In this document: one piece after another, positions 1 to 11,998 of the stretch
Layout: each line of letters begins with the position of its first letter
Numbering within the stretch: the stretch's first letter is position 1
Assembly (NCBI GenBank): GCA_029204225.1
Contig: CM055102.1
Location: 51,490,039-51,554,038, forward strand
Reading direction: 5' to 3'
DNA from: Diphasiastrum complanatum
Lineage: Eukaryota; Streptophyta; Lycopodiopsida; Lycopodiales; Lycopodiaceae
Length of the DNA stretch: 64,000 bases
Translations under genes and position numbers: made by a program
Notes under the pieces: model-generated
What the model was told of the DNA's origin: nothing
The model's database searches: none
Seen by the model: the letters and a program-made list of their open reading frames with translations, nothing else

Positions 1-804
1 CAGATAGAAATGAGATTGTTCTGAAAGTAAGTTTGGATCCATTCAAAGAAAGATATCTAATTGAAACTTTTTGAATAACAAGATTTCTCTAGGGATTGTG
101 TGGACAATCTGGAACTAGAACAGGTTATTGAAATTTGAATTATTATCTATAAGTAGTACAATGAAAGATCAAAAGTTACTAATTCCATTTTGATTGGAAT
201 TGAAATAATTTTGATCAGTTTCAAGTCTTAGATGGTTGTATTGAATCAACCTAATCTTAGTTTGAGTACTAGGATCAGAGAGGGGTTGATTGAGTGGAAG
301 AAATTATGCTATTAGAGGAAGTTGGATTGGAAAATTGTTGAGAGTGAATGTTATTTGTCTAAGAGATTTTTTGGATATGTTATTTACTCATGAGAAATAG
401 TAAATCTTTTAGTAGCTGAGTTACAAGATTCTCAGTGAGATATGTGAGTAACATATGTGGATTCTGGAAAAGTCTGCCAAATAAGAATGTGATTATGTAT
501 TGGGTCATAGGTGCACGATTAATCTTGTATGAATCTATTGTGTATTCTTGGTTACTAGGGTTATTTGGTGCACTTAGCCTAGTCGTTGAGCATAAACATA
601 TGATCAAGTATTGTTTTGATAGATACTTGTAGAGTTAACAAATCTTTATGTGGAATATTTATGGATTAACTTATAAATGATTGGGATGAGGATCTAAGTG
701 TGGTGTCATACTAGTATAATTGAATTTTGCACCTATACATTAAGATTTCTGAGTCATTGGCAATTAACTTGAGATACATATCGAGATAAAGATATTTTCG
801 AATC
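1..804. other. no recognisable gene
   Basis: AT-rich sequence with only short, non-homologous open frames on either strand. I recognise no conserved motif, LTR end or RNA gene here. It may be older flank of the copia fragment that follows, but nothing shows that directly. Confidence 0.5.
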
Positions 805-1178
805 ATGAATGGTGGATCTACACCTAACCTTTATGGATTTTCAGGTTCGGACTTTGAAGGTGATCAAATGGATAGAAAATCCATAATTCCATATGATATT
901 TTCATAGGGGATGGAGCTATCTCATGGATTTCAAATAAGCAACGAACTATATCATTACCTTCAACTGAGGCTAAGTACAAATCATTGACTTGATGCACCA
1001 AGGAAATGATATGGATCTTCAGGATGCTATTGGATCTTCACTTGCTAGATTCTAAGAAGACTCCAATCATATTTTTTGACAACCTTTGAGCTCAAAGTTT
1101 GGCTAACAACCTAGTTTTTCATGCAAAGAGCAAGCGCATTGAGGTTGCACATCACTTTGTGAGGGATCAAGTCTTGGG
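805..1178 (+). pseudogene. Ty1/copia RNase H fragment
   Basis: A short relic of the C-terminal RNase H domain of a copia Pol. Reading in one frame it shows the order typical of these domains: a YGFSGSDFEGD-type first acidic motif, DRKS, SWISNKQRTISLPSTEAKYKS, then (after in-frame stops) a DN motif, SLANNLVFHAKSKRIEVAHHF and VRDQ. In the family these segments carry the acidic metal-binding residues of RNase H. At least two stops interrupt it (one near 992, one near 1089). Similarity ends abruptly near 1178, before the usual DLLTKPL tail. No LTR or other Pol domain is attached. The closest relatives in this window are the elements at 42.3-43.6 kb and 48.6-49.5 kb. It cannot encode a working protein. 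Confidence 0.8.
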
Positions 1179-1249
1179 CGGTTTGGCATTTTGCGAGTAA
1201 ATTATCTGCAAGTTGTATGAGTTTTTATCACTCATAACTTTTCTAAAGC

Positions 1250-1270
1250 GATAGCACATGGTGTGCTATC
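1250..1270. repeat. perfect short hairpin
   Basis: A 9-bp inverted repeat (GATAGCACA / TGTGCTATC) around a 3-nt loop. It lies just beyond the 3' end of the transposase-like relic. It could be a terminal or subterminal structure of that element, or chance. Confidence 0.45.
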
Positions 1271-1338
1271 ATATTTAAAACATCAAGCCCCTCAATATTT
1301 CTAGAAGTAGTAAAGTTTACTGGTTTGTATCATGATTT

Positions 1339-3636
1339 AGGGTATGTGTCGACCTTTGATATATGAGGCATATCGAGCACTCTATACAATTGCATCAATC
1401 ATATCACCAATGCATGCCTCGTAAAGAGATAATTGTGAATCGTAAGCCTCGTAACCTAGCCAGCTACCATGTTTGGACTCTAATAGATTGATTGTGGGAA
1501 TGTTTGCGCAGCATCAATATCACCAACCATCTGTCAATCCAAATATAGAAAGGTCAACTTTCTATCTAGTTCAAGAAATGCATATTTTATTTGAATGTTG
1601 CAAACATTATGCTCATCAAATTCATATATCGTCCCCAGTGAGAATATCTAATATGCCACCAAGACAACCATGCCTCAAGCGCATGGACCTAACTTGTGTA
1701 TGCTGCTCCTGTTCTCCAGAAGGCTCAAACTATATTGTATTTTGCATTGGCATCAGTTGTGTCGACTACAAGTCTCCATTCTTCATGCATTACAATGTTT
1801 TTGCTCCGCATATCTTGAACAATACACTGATCTGTATGCTTTTTCAAACTGTCTTTGAAATGGAATAGACAAGACCTTTCACAACCCTCCATGGGCACCC
1901 TATCTCCTTCACCATACACCCTCTTCACAGCTGCCCAATTCACCCCCACTTCATTTGTCATGAATCCTCAAAAATTCATTGTTTCCAAGCCATGATTTTT
2001 CATAATGCCATTGAACATTTCCCAAAATCTTATATATATTCTATGATTGACTATAAAGAAAGAGGTTGACCTTGAGTCATAAACATGGGCGGCCATCATT
2101 GTCCAACCATTTATTCTTTTCACATGATTGAAGCAAATCCATGAATGCTCCAAGTCGCCACCTCTTTGCATTTGTTTGACAGTATTAAAACTGGAAGTTG
2201 ATCTGATAGTGGACATCTTAAAAATATAACATCTGTCATTTTTAACATTGGATATTTGTCCAAGTAACAGAAATCCTTGAAAGTAATCATATTGACACTT
2301 CTCCTTGAGTCTGAAAATTGAATCGATAGAGTCTACTCTTTGATGGTTGCTTAACTTGAACTCGTCTATCCATTTTCTTAGCCTGTCAAATGGTGATGGA
2401 AACCAATTTTCAGAAACAATATGACAATGGAAACATTTATGATATGAAACACACAATACAAAAGAGCAAAAATTGTGTATCGCCTTCTTTGATTTGTTAA
2501 AGGTTGCAACCGATCCAAAATTGATGAAAAAGTTTCAGTGTTTAACATTTCTAGCTAATAGCTATGAGATGGAAGCAAGTTGTTCATTATAAACTCTCTT
2601 GCAACCTCTTTCTCTATTTTCTTTTGCCCAACATTAGAAAGTTTGTCGACATGCTCTTTCACCAAATTTCTAACAATATTCCGTGTTTGAATGGATTCTC
2701 CATTAGCTACATCGTGCAGATGATCTCTAAGGTGAATTACAAATCTCGTGTATCTGATATCATGTGGTATGACATAGTATATTTCTGCATGTAGGCTGCA
2801 ATGCAGGTGGGCTTAAAACCGCAGCAATAGCAACAAAATCCACCATGTTTTTTTTCTACAATGCCCAAAGGACATCGCACACATAGTCCTTCTTTCCACT
2901 TGGTCATGTTTGGACATCAAAAAGATGAGAGGCTTCCACACATCTCATTATTGCAAACAAATGAACCCCCGCAATATGACAATTGGATGTCTCCTACGAA
3001 ACAATAAATGGATGTGGAGGAAAAACGAACCCAAGAGTGACCATCCTAACTATGTTCCATGCTTGACATGGAATTGCTTTTTTTTGACACACTGGGCAGC
3101 TCAAAAATGATGTCATCATTATATTTAGCAGAGATCTCTATCACTTGCAAGATGGTTTTCATTCGATCAGTCAGCTTTCGTAGTTTGCTGCTTGTAGACA
3201 ACTAAATGATTAAAATAATAACATGCAATGCATCTGACTCACGAGCATCAATATTGCTTGGCCTTTGTACCACATATGACAGACTGGCAATTAGATGTTG
3301 ACTTGGAGATTCAGTCTCATCAAGGTCAACTATTTCAACATTATCTTCCTCACAACTCTTCATGTTTTTTTATAGTGGTTCTAAATGTATGCACACGTTG
3401 GTACTGAGATCATGCTCAATGACAAAAAGCCTGTGAGACCCTTCACAAAAATATTCGCATGGAACTAGGATGGGAACGCTTGTGGACATTTGGGATATTG
3501 AGTGATACAGTTTGAAGCTATTTTTGATCAATTTAAAATGCAAAGCCACGACATCTTCTGGAAGTTTGGTGATAACTCCTCAACCCCCTTCATAGAAAAA
3601 ATCAGCATCTTGAAACGTGATCCTAATAGTTGCCAT
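1339..3636 (-). pseudogene. decayed transposase-like protein relic
   Basis: A coding relic broken by stops and frameshifts. It can start at ATG 3636 and reads for about 150 codons with two stops (near 3583 and 3373). Coding-like sequence resumes towards 2830, with a cysteine-rich stretch (CVRCPLG, CCYCCGFKPTC). The longest open pieces are 2456-1968 and 1961-1725, which share one frame and are separated only by a TGA. They include W-T-M-M-A-A-H-V-Y, F-W-E-M-F-N, G-F-M-T-N-E, NWAAVKRVYG and C-L-F-H-F. The last piece, near 1490-1340, has LLESKHGSWLG and DMIDAIV. This order (Zn-finger-like N-terminus, then a central region with a 'GFM' step and a 'CLFHW'-like step, then 'ESKHGSW') reminds me of uncharacterised MULE-like transposase proteins common in mosses and conifers. 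That family assignment is from memory and not verified. No terminal inverted repeats were found. Confidence 0.5.
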
Positions 3637-3747
3637 TGGTCTTTATTTTGACCTGCTTTTGAAGGCAAGCAAGGCAAAGGGAATCAACCAATGTAAGGAT
3701 CCAAGGGTAAGAGGCCTTTGGGAGAAGAGAATGATGATTCATTAGTG

Positions 3748-3897
3748 TGCATGAGAATGATAGAAAATAGGAAAGAAATATCTCTTTGAGTGAGTGAGTG
3801 TGAGAGAGCCATTAAACTAGTATGCATGAGGATGAGAGAAAATAGGAGAGAAACGTCACTTTGAGTGTGAAAGAGTGAGTGAACCAACTTCTTTGAA
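3748..3897. repeat. imperfect 75-bp tandem duplication
   Basis: The segment beginning TGCATGAGAATGA at 3748 recurs at 3823 as TGCATGAGGATGA, followed in both copies by GAAAATAGGA-GAGAAA and a TTTGAGTG stretch. The period is 75 bp. It gives rise to serine/histidine-rich open frames that have no homology and are not genes. Confidence 0.7.
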
Positions 3898-4920
3898 TGA
3901 GGGCAGTGTTGTGAGAGGACCTCTACAATATGAGGAAGCCAGTCCACTACTAATATGAGGGATAGCAGTAGTCTGAATATTGAGATTTGTGATAGATAGT
4001 GGTGTGAGTAGGAGCAAGACCTCCTTTAGTGGGAGGGAGTAAGTGATGTATTTATTGTCTTGGAATGAGAGTATTCTCTTTGTGTGAATCACACTTTGAA
4101 AGAAGCAATATGAAGTAAGCTAACAAATGATAGTTCTTGAGTATATTAAATTGAGACAACTTCTTTGCTTAATGAGAGTTTGATTTTATGGCCTGCTATT
4201 TGGATATAAACCTTTGTGGTATTGTTGAGAGACATACAAAGATTTCCAATTTAGTGGAGAGACCGTGAGGGCAAAATTTTGAAGGCAAGCAGGGCAAAAA
4301 CAAGATTCCCTGCTTGTCTCCTTTTTCCAGCATGCCGGTGTGCTAGAAATCGAAGGCAATAAGGGCAAAAAATTTAAATGTCTCTATATTTGTTTTTGCT
4401 TGGGGAATGCCAAAATGTATGTTTGAGTTTGAATGAGTGAATAAAGACAGATTTCATAAAGAGATTTTTTATTCATGGACTCCCAAACAGAGGTAGTGTA
4501 GGTATTGCTCCGGAAGAACAAGAAGAAGTTGAGGCCATGGAAGAAGAAGTCGGAGGGTCGTTGCAACTGCTCCAAGAAGACCTGAAAGAAGACAACCAAG
4601 ATGATGAGGGGGAGGATGAAGGTACCCAAAAAAAAGGAGAAGTCCGATGAGGATTTGATCTCAAATCTTCTTGGAAAACTTCCATCTTTAGATGCTTTCA
4701 ACCATAATGAAAATACTGAGAATGGTAAGACATTCTCCTGCACCTATGATACCACTTTGCATGGTTTACATTCACGAAAGTGTTAGGCAAGTTTGTCCTT
4801 TAAAAATAGTTTTAAAGGACACCTTTAGGAAGGATGGCTATCTAGAGGAGAAGGGTGCTTTTGTGTTGTCATTGCATGGTTTTGGTGGTGTTTCGGTCAA
4901 GGTGAGTTAGCACGACCAAT
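3898..4920. other. no confident gene; possible degraded gypsy Pol flank
   Basis: Several overlapping short frames occur at 4384-4910 but none shows a domain I recognise. An acidic/lysine-rich stretch near 4500-4680 could be low-complexity coding sequence. Its position directly upstream of a plus-strand gypsy relic makes it possible that 4.5-4.9 kb is part of the same dead element. Confidence 0.4.
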
Positions 4921-4924
4921 CTAC

Positions 4925-5510
4925 AAGCTCACAACAGAACCACATTGGATGGGGGAAGCCCTACAGGCTTTCTAGAAATCTAAAGATCCATTGATCTCAA
5001 TGCCAATATAACGTCCACCCAATTGGTCCATTGAGTTTCATATGCATACGGACGCATCAAAGTATGCAGTGGGAGCAGTCTTAACCTAGCCAGGAGAACA
5101 CAAAAAAGATTTCCCAATCCGATTTGCTAGCTGTTAGCTTAGTGATTAAGAGATAAACTATTTGACCACAGATTGGGAGGCACTGGCTATGATCTATGCG
5201 GTTAAGAAATTTTGACATTACTTGATGGCCACACACTTTGTTTTTTATACGAACCATCAACCCTTGCTTTATCACTTGCAACACAGGGAGAATCACTCAT
5301 TGGTTACTTCTGTTGTTGGAGTTTGACTTTCAGATAGTGGTTCGCAAGGAGAAGTAGCACTATATGGCAGATCATGTGTCGCGAATCAAGGGGAAGGAAA
5401 CTGTAGCCCTACATGACGATGAGCTACCAGACGTTGCCTTGTTTTACATTGACACTGTACCTGAATGGGCCATTGTCATTGTTGAGTATCTTATGCAGGG
5501 CCATGATTGA
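4925..5510 (+). pseudogene. Ty3/gypsy reverse transcriptase-RNase H relic
   Basis: Reading across several stops, the plus strand shows the RT/RNase H junction of a Ty3/gypsy Pol. It has a GEALQAF-K-KDPL-like segment, PPNWSIEFH, HTDASKYAVGAVL (the first RNase H Asp motif), PGEHKKDFPI, EINYLTTDWEALAMIYAVKKF (second acidic motif), HYLMATHFVFYTNHQPLLY, and then LEFDFQIVVRKEK and MADHVSR. In the intact family this region degrades the RNA strand of the RNA:DNA hybrid. Stops occur in place of sense codons at several sites (for example after AVLT and after KKF), and there are indels. No protease, integrase or LTR is attached. It is a dead fragment of a family different from the copia elements that dominate the window. 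Confidence 0.8.
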
Positions 5511-5752
5511 ATCAATAATTCCATTATATTTGGGTATTTTCAATCTAGGTGTTTTTTCGATTATGGGACATGGTAGTGATTGTTCATAATCCACATCATC
5601 TTGTTCCATCTCTTGAGATTGAAAATTTTTTGATGGGAATTCTTCGTAATTTTAGAGTATTGACTTGTTGATACTTCATTAGAATGAGATCCTAAAGCTT
5701 GTCTTATCTAATCTAAGAACATCCATTATGTAATATCAATATGATAATGATA

Positions 5753-6520
5753 TGTCAAAACAATTTTTGGATTGACAATGAAATAATCTCAATCTATATT
5801 CCATTAGTAACGAAAATTTGATGATAATTGACTTTATATGACTCAAGAACCCTTGTAGCTTTTGTGAAAATTGTCAACTAGTTTTCTATTGTACTGGTTA
5901 GTTTGGCAATTTGAGCCTAAATGAGGCCAAATATGCAAATAAAGTGTACATGCTCAGTTCACACTTGTAAAATCAGTACATGTGATCATTTTTCAGTTGG
6001 GTGCAGTTTCACTTAGTCACTTAGACATTAAAAGTTCGTTTTTAGTTTTAGTCGACAATTTTGGCTAAAATGACTATTTAGGGCTAGTTGTTGATAAGCT
6101 TGGCTAAATAAATCTATTCTGAGGAGAGAGAGTCATCACTCTATGCTATAAATAGTATGGTCTATGCTGAAAATATGGTTCCTAAGAAGTATTTCCATTT
6201 TGGAAGCTTTGGAGTCAATTCTAGCTCAATATTTAAGGTTCTCTTCTACTTGTGAGTAGAATACTTATTGTAAGCTTGACCAATCTCTATTGGAGACTAG
6301 AAATAAATGTTCATTTGTTGTTGTATGGCCTATTTATAGAGAAGTATTTTACATCTATCCATGTTTTGAATATCTCTTGCATCTATCAAGTTATGATGAG
6401 TAAATCTTGATCAAACTAGCAATTCTATGTGTAGAATTGTCTACAAATGTTTTTTTTTTGTCCAACTTCTATTGTGCCTAGATATATGCTTAGGATTAGT
6501 TTGGATCTTAAATTTTGACA
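5753..6520 (+). repeat. candidate 5' LTR (768 bp)
   Basis: The block begins TGTCAAAA and ends TTTTGACA, a perfect 8-bp inverted repeat with canonical TG..CA ends, and is followed at once by a tRNA-Met-like primer binding site. An AATAAA-type signal lies near 6302 (AGAAATAAATG). No second copy is in the window, so the internal part is deleted or unrecognisable. The TSD cannot be checked. Confidence 0.6.
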
Positions 6521-6532
6521 TGGTATCAAAGC
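6521..6532 (+). promoter_or_regulatory. primer binding site (tRNA-Met type)
   Basis: TGGTATCAAAGC directly abuts the LTR end at 6520. It differs by one base from the common plant copia PBS TGGTATCAGAGC, which pairs with the 3' end of initiator tRNA-Met to prime minus-strand DNA synthesis. Confidence 0.65.
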
Positions 6533-7992
6533 AGTTGGTAGTAAAAACTAGAAAGTTTTCAAAAAATAATATTTTGTATCAATCTAGCATGTTATTTTTG
6601 CATTTCTCTACATTTGTCTTTGATGAAATCTCTGCTAACTTGTGTTGTGGTTGGATCTTTGTGATCTTGAGAAATTTATAGGTCATTTCAGGTCATTTAT
6701 ACTCCAAGAATAGATATTTATATTTTTTGATGTGATTCATTCAAACAAGCTTTTTATGTGCTGAAAAGTTTGTATACATTCAAGTTTCATATTGTTTCTA
6801 GCTTCTAAAATTGTATGCTTGTAGATCTCTCTCACGCTTGTGCACCACAAGGAAATGCTGATGTATATGTAAGCTCATTGGTATCTAAATTCTAAATAGG
6901 AAATCAAATGTATAACAAGAAATAAATGACTTAATACTTTTTCTCTCTGTTTTCACAAGAATAAGATCCAAAATGCACTCTCCCTAGCAAGATTATCACA
7001 TCAAAATAGAGATTCAACACGTGGCAAAAAGGCCAACATTATTGGTGCACAATTCTCTATGTAAAGATGATCATAGAACTGATCATAGAACCGATCTAGA
7101 AAACCAACTCTATAAAAGAGAAAATAGATTCCAGCGTGATGAATTCTCAAAAATGTAACTTAAAAATGGTAGGAAGCTTTTCATTAATTCAAAAAATAAT
7201 TCCAAACATGATTCTTAGGTGTAGACAACCATAATTCGTGCCGAAAACACAAATTTCAAATCTGTTCCTCTTTTAGAAATCACCCAAAATAGTTACACAA
7301 GGTCCAATAGGAATCCAATTCATCACTTAAATTTGCACCCATTAATGTTTGCATTTGCAAACAAGGACAACAAATACACATGAATCAATCATAAACAACT
7401 TATTAAGGAAGAAGAATTGGAAAGAGCAAATTATTAAGTATGCTAAAGATTCAAAATGCACCCTATTCACTCAAAGAAGTTTGTAGAAGAGAATAGCATC
7501 CAAGCTTTTTATAAAAATCCAACACCCCACTAATTTCCAGCACTGAAAAAATGGAAACTTGCTCACAAAGGTAGCTAAATACACCTATTGTGCCACAAAT
7601 TTTCTCTACTCGCTAGCTAGAAAATGAACCATAGATCTGAGAAAAAACAGCAATAAAAAAAGTTTGAAAAATAGTGACCTGCCAACCGAAAACCAACGAC
7701 TAACACGGTCAGAAAAACCATCCAAAATAGGTGAGAAATGCGCCTATAGCAAAGGAGATTTGCGCCCCATCTGCCTAGAAATATGCACCTCCTTGGTGCT
7801 TGAAAAATGTGCCAATAAATTTGCATCAAACCTGCTCACAGAGACATTGTAAAGTGCACCCAATCTGCTTCAAAATGCAACCTTCAGAGAGTCCATTTGC
7901 TGGAACAAAATCATTGATCTACTTACCTTCCAATATGCATAATATTCTCCAAGATGTAGAGGCTATGAGTGTTATTCATGCAGCCTATGAAC
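6533..7992. other. no recognisable gene
   Basis: AT-rich sequence with short frames only. By position it could be the internal remains of the element whose 5' LTR ends at 6520, but no Gag or Pol motif can be read on either strand. Confidence 0.5.
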
Positions 7993-8378
7993 CGCTCTGA
8001 TACCATGTCGGAATTCAAGGTGAACTAGAAGCGGAAACATTCACAATGAATTAAGTGATTAAAGTTCTATGAACAATTACAAATTATGCATACAATGGAA
8101 GCAAAGTAGGATATCAATGAAGACAAATCTCTATACAAAGAATGTATTTACATAAGCATTGCCACTCTCTCCAGCCTCTCCAGAATGTCCAGAGAAAATA
8201 TCCCTTATTCTCATGTAATAAATCAAAAATTATAGCTATTGTACTTCTGCTCATCAAGTCCTATGGTGGCAACATTCAATGGATGATATAATAAGCAGTC
8301 CCATTTGTAAACAGCTAGAGCGGTTAATCACTTCCATGAGAATAAAGTGCATATCTACCTACGCTGGTTTGTTGGCTG
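7993..8378 (-). repeat. minus-strand PBS followed by a possible LTR
   Basis: On the minus strand, 8005-7993 reads TGGTATCAGAGCG, a tRNA-Met primer binding site. The adjacent sequence from 8006 (plus strand TGTCGGAA) would be the end of a 5' LTR. Its far end cannot be fixed, because copia coding sequence of opposite orientation begins near 8379. The PBS is clear; the LTR extent is a guess. Confidence 0.4.
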
Positions 8379-9805
8379 CTCTTAAATGCACGTGGATCTA
8401 CAAGATCAAAACAAGTCCTGATGGAGATAACATCAGATACAAAGCAAGGTTGGTTGCGAAAGATTTTTCACAGAAATATGGGATTGAATACACTGATACT
8501 TTCTCACCAGTAGTTAAACACACATCAATTTGCTTGTTATTCACTTATGCAGTGGCTCATGATCTCAAAATCTATATTGTGGATGAGAAAACTGCTTTCT
8601 TGCATGCAGAATTAGAAGAAGATTTATTCATGGATCAACCACTTGGTTTTATAAGCCAAGAATATCCAGAATTTGGATGTCACCTGAATAAAAGCGTATA
8701 TGGTCTGAAACAAGCAATCAGGCAATGGTATAGAAAGAAGGACAAAGCATTACGTTATTTAGGCTTCGAAACTTTATTTGGTGAGTCGAATGTCTATATC
8801 AAACATGTCAAAAGAGAAATTATCAGTCTAGCTGTTTATGTTGACGACACTCTTATCTTCTCAAGAAAAGATAAATTGATTTCAGATGTCAAAAGAGACA
8901 TTTCTGGAATATTTGAGATCATTGACCTAGGAGAAGCAAAAATCTATCTAGGCTTACAGATCAAAAGAGACTTTGAAGGTGGCAAGTTGTATCTTCACCA
9001 ACAAAAGTATACTCAGAAAATCATCGTAGATTTCAACATGCTCGAATGCAAAGGTGTGCATACTCCCATGATACCTGGAACAATACTGAGTAAGGCAGAT
9101 TGTCCACAGACTCTCAAAAAAGAGAAACGAATGGCCAATACACCCTATCGAAGGTTGATTGGATCATTGTTGTATCTTGCAGACAACACTAGACCTGATA
9201 TAGCATTTGCAGTATACAGGCTAAGCCAATTTAATCAGAACCCAGGATCGTTACATTGGAAGTTAGCAAAAAGAGTAGTATAATATGTCCAAGGATCGAA
9301 AGACTATGAACTGTGTTATTCGAAGGAAGCTAGATTTCGGATCAAATCTTACAGTGAAGCAAGCTGGGCATCCATGAAGGATGATAGCAAAAGTATTTCA
9401 GGAATTGTACTCTAGCATCTGGCGCAGCTATACTTTGGATAAGCAAGAAGCAAACATCAGTAGCTCAATCTTTGTGTGAGGCCGAATATGTAGCAGCAAC
9501 TAAGATGGCAAACAAGCTAATCTGGATCAAACAAATGTTGGAAAGGTTTGATGAAACTATTTCTAAACCTTATGTCTTACTAATGGATAACACTTCAGCT
9601 ATCTATCTTACAAAAGATCTTGTGTTTCATTCGGAAACAAAACATATAGCTATCAAGTATCATGTTATTCGAGACTTAGTTGAAAAGAAGATACTGAAGA
9701 TAGTCTTCATACCTATAGAGGAAATGACAGCTGATATCTTTACAAAGCCACTCAGTAAAGCTTTGTTCGAAAAGCAGCGAAGAAGATTGGGATTAATCCA
9801 ACTAC
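8379..9805 (+). pseudogene. Ty1/copia reverse transcriptase and RNase H
   Basis: Recognisable copia RT starts at CTWIYKIKTSPDGD (about 8386) and continues RYKARLVAKDFSQKYGIEY, FSPVVKHTS, IVDEKTAFLHAELEE, MDQPLGF and SVYGLKQAIRQWY to the catalytic motif YVDDTLIFS near 8840. RNase H follows (TPYRRLIGSLLYL, RPDIAFAV, then after a stop near 9282 CEAEYVAAT, MDNTSAIYL, ADIFTKPLSKALF). One long frame covers RT to the first part of RNase H. A TAA near 9281 and a frame change near 9420 break the rest, so it is non-functional. The first RNase H acidic block is itself damaged. No Gag, protease or integrase precedes it: the 5' part is missing and the junction lies near 8379. A polypurine tract and LTR start follow at 9813-9823. 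Confidence 0.85.
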
Positions 9806-9812
9806 CCACTTT

Positions 9813-10390
9813 GAGAGGGAGTTGTAGAACACCTCAACAGACAAATCTCGGATCTACCAACAAAGTGCACAGTCTAATAGACAAAGGCTGAGAAACTCGA
9901 ACTCAAACTCAAAACCAAACTCAAAGCATTTTTATTCTTGTTCAAACTCGAAACTCAAACTTGAAACGAATTTAAAACGAACTCGACAAATAAACTGTCT
10001 CGAACAAAAACCTTTCGAGTCTAGAAACAAAACATTGTTGAATATCAATTGTCTTAATGGTTAAATCGACTATTACAGAAGGAAGAAGGCCAAAAGACCT
10101 ATCCAGTGACAATATAAATATGTGTGCACTTACTCACTGTAAAACAAAACAATAACAAGGCAGCAAGAGATGTATACAGAAGAATCAGAACCAGAATTAT
10201 AAAAATTCGATTGATCAAGGTTTCTCAGCAGATGATTTTTTAGTTGTTTTGATTATCTAAAATTGTCTATCACACTCGCACATATTTCTCCTAAATCTTT
10301 ATGCTTTATTCAATCAAAGTAGAAACTGTTCTATTAATACATAGACCAGAATCAGACATGATTGAAGACACTGATATTAGATTGATTTAT
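9813..10390 (+). repeat. PPT and candidate 3' LTR
   Basis: A purine run (GAGAGGGAG, 9813-9821) right after the RNase H tail is a standard polypurine tract. A TGTAGAAC start at 9823 is the likely LTR edge. The region has many AACTCGAAAC-type repeats and a TATA-like AATATAAATA near 10112. The 3' boundary is uncertain: minus-strand copia coding begins at about 10400, so the LTR is probably truncated. Confidence 0.5.
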
Positions 10391-10398
10391 TCAAACTT

Positions 10399-11895
10399 TC
10401 ATCGTGTTCTCTGAAGGAGAATTCCTAGTATTTTTCCTACATATACATCAAAAATCTGATCAGCCTCCTGTAAGACATGTGCTGCATCATCTCCTGCTCT
10501 TCTTCTGTCTTCGAACAATCTTTGTTCGTCAAAACTATCCCTGCAAGCATTGGGATATTTGCCCCTTTGCAATCTGTCATCATCTAGGATTTTTTGGGTG
10601 TACCTTGACTGATGAAGGTATAACTTTCCTTCGTCATAGTCGTGGTCAATCTGCAAGCCTAGATAATATATGGCTTCTCCTAAGTCTGTTATCTCAAAAT
10701 GTTTTGAGATCTCATTCTTCACTCCTACAATCAGGCCTTCGCTTCTGCATAGTATCAAGGTGTCGTCCACATACACAACAGCAATGATGATCTCCCTATC
10801 TGTGATTCTCACATAAACATTGGAATCAGCTATCAATGGCTCAAATCCTAAGGATATCAGTGCTTGATCTTTGATACTATACCATTGTCGTGCTGATTGC
10901 TTCATACCATAGATACTCTTGTGCATTCGGCATGCATAGGTAGGAAGTGATTTGGAGGTATAACCTGGAGGTTGATCCATGTAGACCTCTTCGTCTAATT
11001 CTCCATGTAGGTATGTTTTCTTCTCATCAACGATGTGAATCTTGAGGCTGTATGCAGTTGCATATGCAAATAGTATGCGTAAGGAAGCATGTTTCACTAC
11101 AAGAGAGAAGGTCTCAGTGTAGTCGATGCCGTACTTCTGAGAAAAATCCTTCGCTACAAGTCTGGCCTTGTATCTCGAAACATCTCCATTCGGTCCATAC
11201 TTGAGTTTGTAAACCCATTTACATTGCACTATTTTTTGTTTCTCTGACACTGGTTGCAGTGTCCATACCTCATTCTTCTTCGTGGATTCGATTTCTTCAT
11301 TCATGGCTTGGATCCATTTCCTTCTCTGGACTGTCGATGGCCTTCTTGAATGTTTGTGATTCGCCACTGAATCAACAAAATTCTTTGGATATAGAAGCCG
11401 AGCTGCCTGGCACAAGTCTTGATGGTGCTCTTCACTCTCTCGTTGATTTTCTAGGAGATTCTTCTGGTACTGCAATGCTCTTGCCTTTGTCTCTTTGGCT
11501 AGATCTGGAACCATCTTGGTTTACAGGAGTTCTAGCAGTGGGCAAACTTGTGATCCTTTCTTCATCTGATTTGTTGCTTAGTTGATGTGGAGCTCGAACA
11601 TCTTCGTCTGACTGTTCGGGTTATGCTCCATATATCATGGTTGGCAGGTCATAATATTGCTTCCCTAGGACTTCATAGCTGGCAGAGTCATTGTCAACCA
11701 TTGTTCTGGTCTCATCGAACTTGACGCCTCCAACAGTCTTCACTCGATTCGTTTATGGCATGTAAATCCTGTAGTATGACGAATGGTTGTCATATCCGAT
11801 GAGGTATCCTAATTTGACCTGCTCGTCGAGCTTTTTTCGAAGCTTATCAGGAATATGTGCATAAGTTGCACAGCCAAACATCCTTCCAGACATCC
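10399..11895 (-). pseudogene. Ty1/copia integrase end and reverse transcriptase
   Basis: Minus-strand relic. From 11895 it shows the end of the integrase region (CATYAHIPDKLRKKLDE, GYLIGYDNHSSYYRIY, VGGVKFDET). An open frame from 11514 to 10399 then carries the RT: RRKWIQAMNEEIES, VWTLQPV, CKWVYKLKYGPNGDVSRYKARLVAKDFSQKYGIDY, IVDEKKTYLHGELDEEVYMDQPPGY, SIYGMKQSARQWY and the catalytic VVYVDDTLIL. Near 10560 a frameshift replaces the expected CKG..TPM..G and YRRLIGSLMYL segments, which remain readable in another frame to about 10440. RNase H is absent. Integrase motifs overlap those of the separate relic at 12.8-14 kb, so these are two different elements of one orientation. The frame before 11514 has stops. 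Confidence 0.85.
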
Positions 11896-11998
11896 AATGG
11901 GATCACAAATTGACCCTCACACTCTCACAAAGAAAGTTGAATAGAACTACCCATCATGCACCTTTGGCTTTGTCATTAGATCGGCTTGGGTCCACTAT

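Noticed and set aside
1473-1868. 131-codon plus-strand open frame
   Set aside because: It is antisense to the transposase-like relic, where homology-like motifs are read on the minus strand; nothing recognisable in this frame.
3684-4092. Ser/His/Leu-rich minus-strand frames
   Set aside because: They arise from the 75-bp tandem duplication and GA-rich DNA; no domain.
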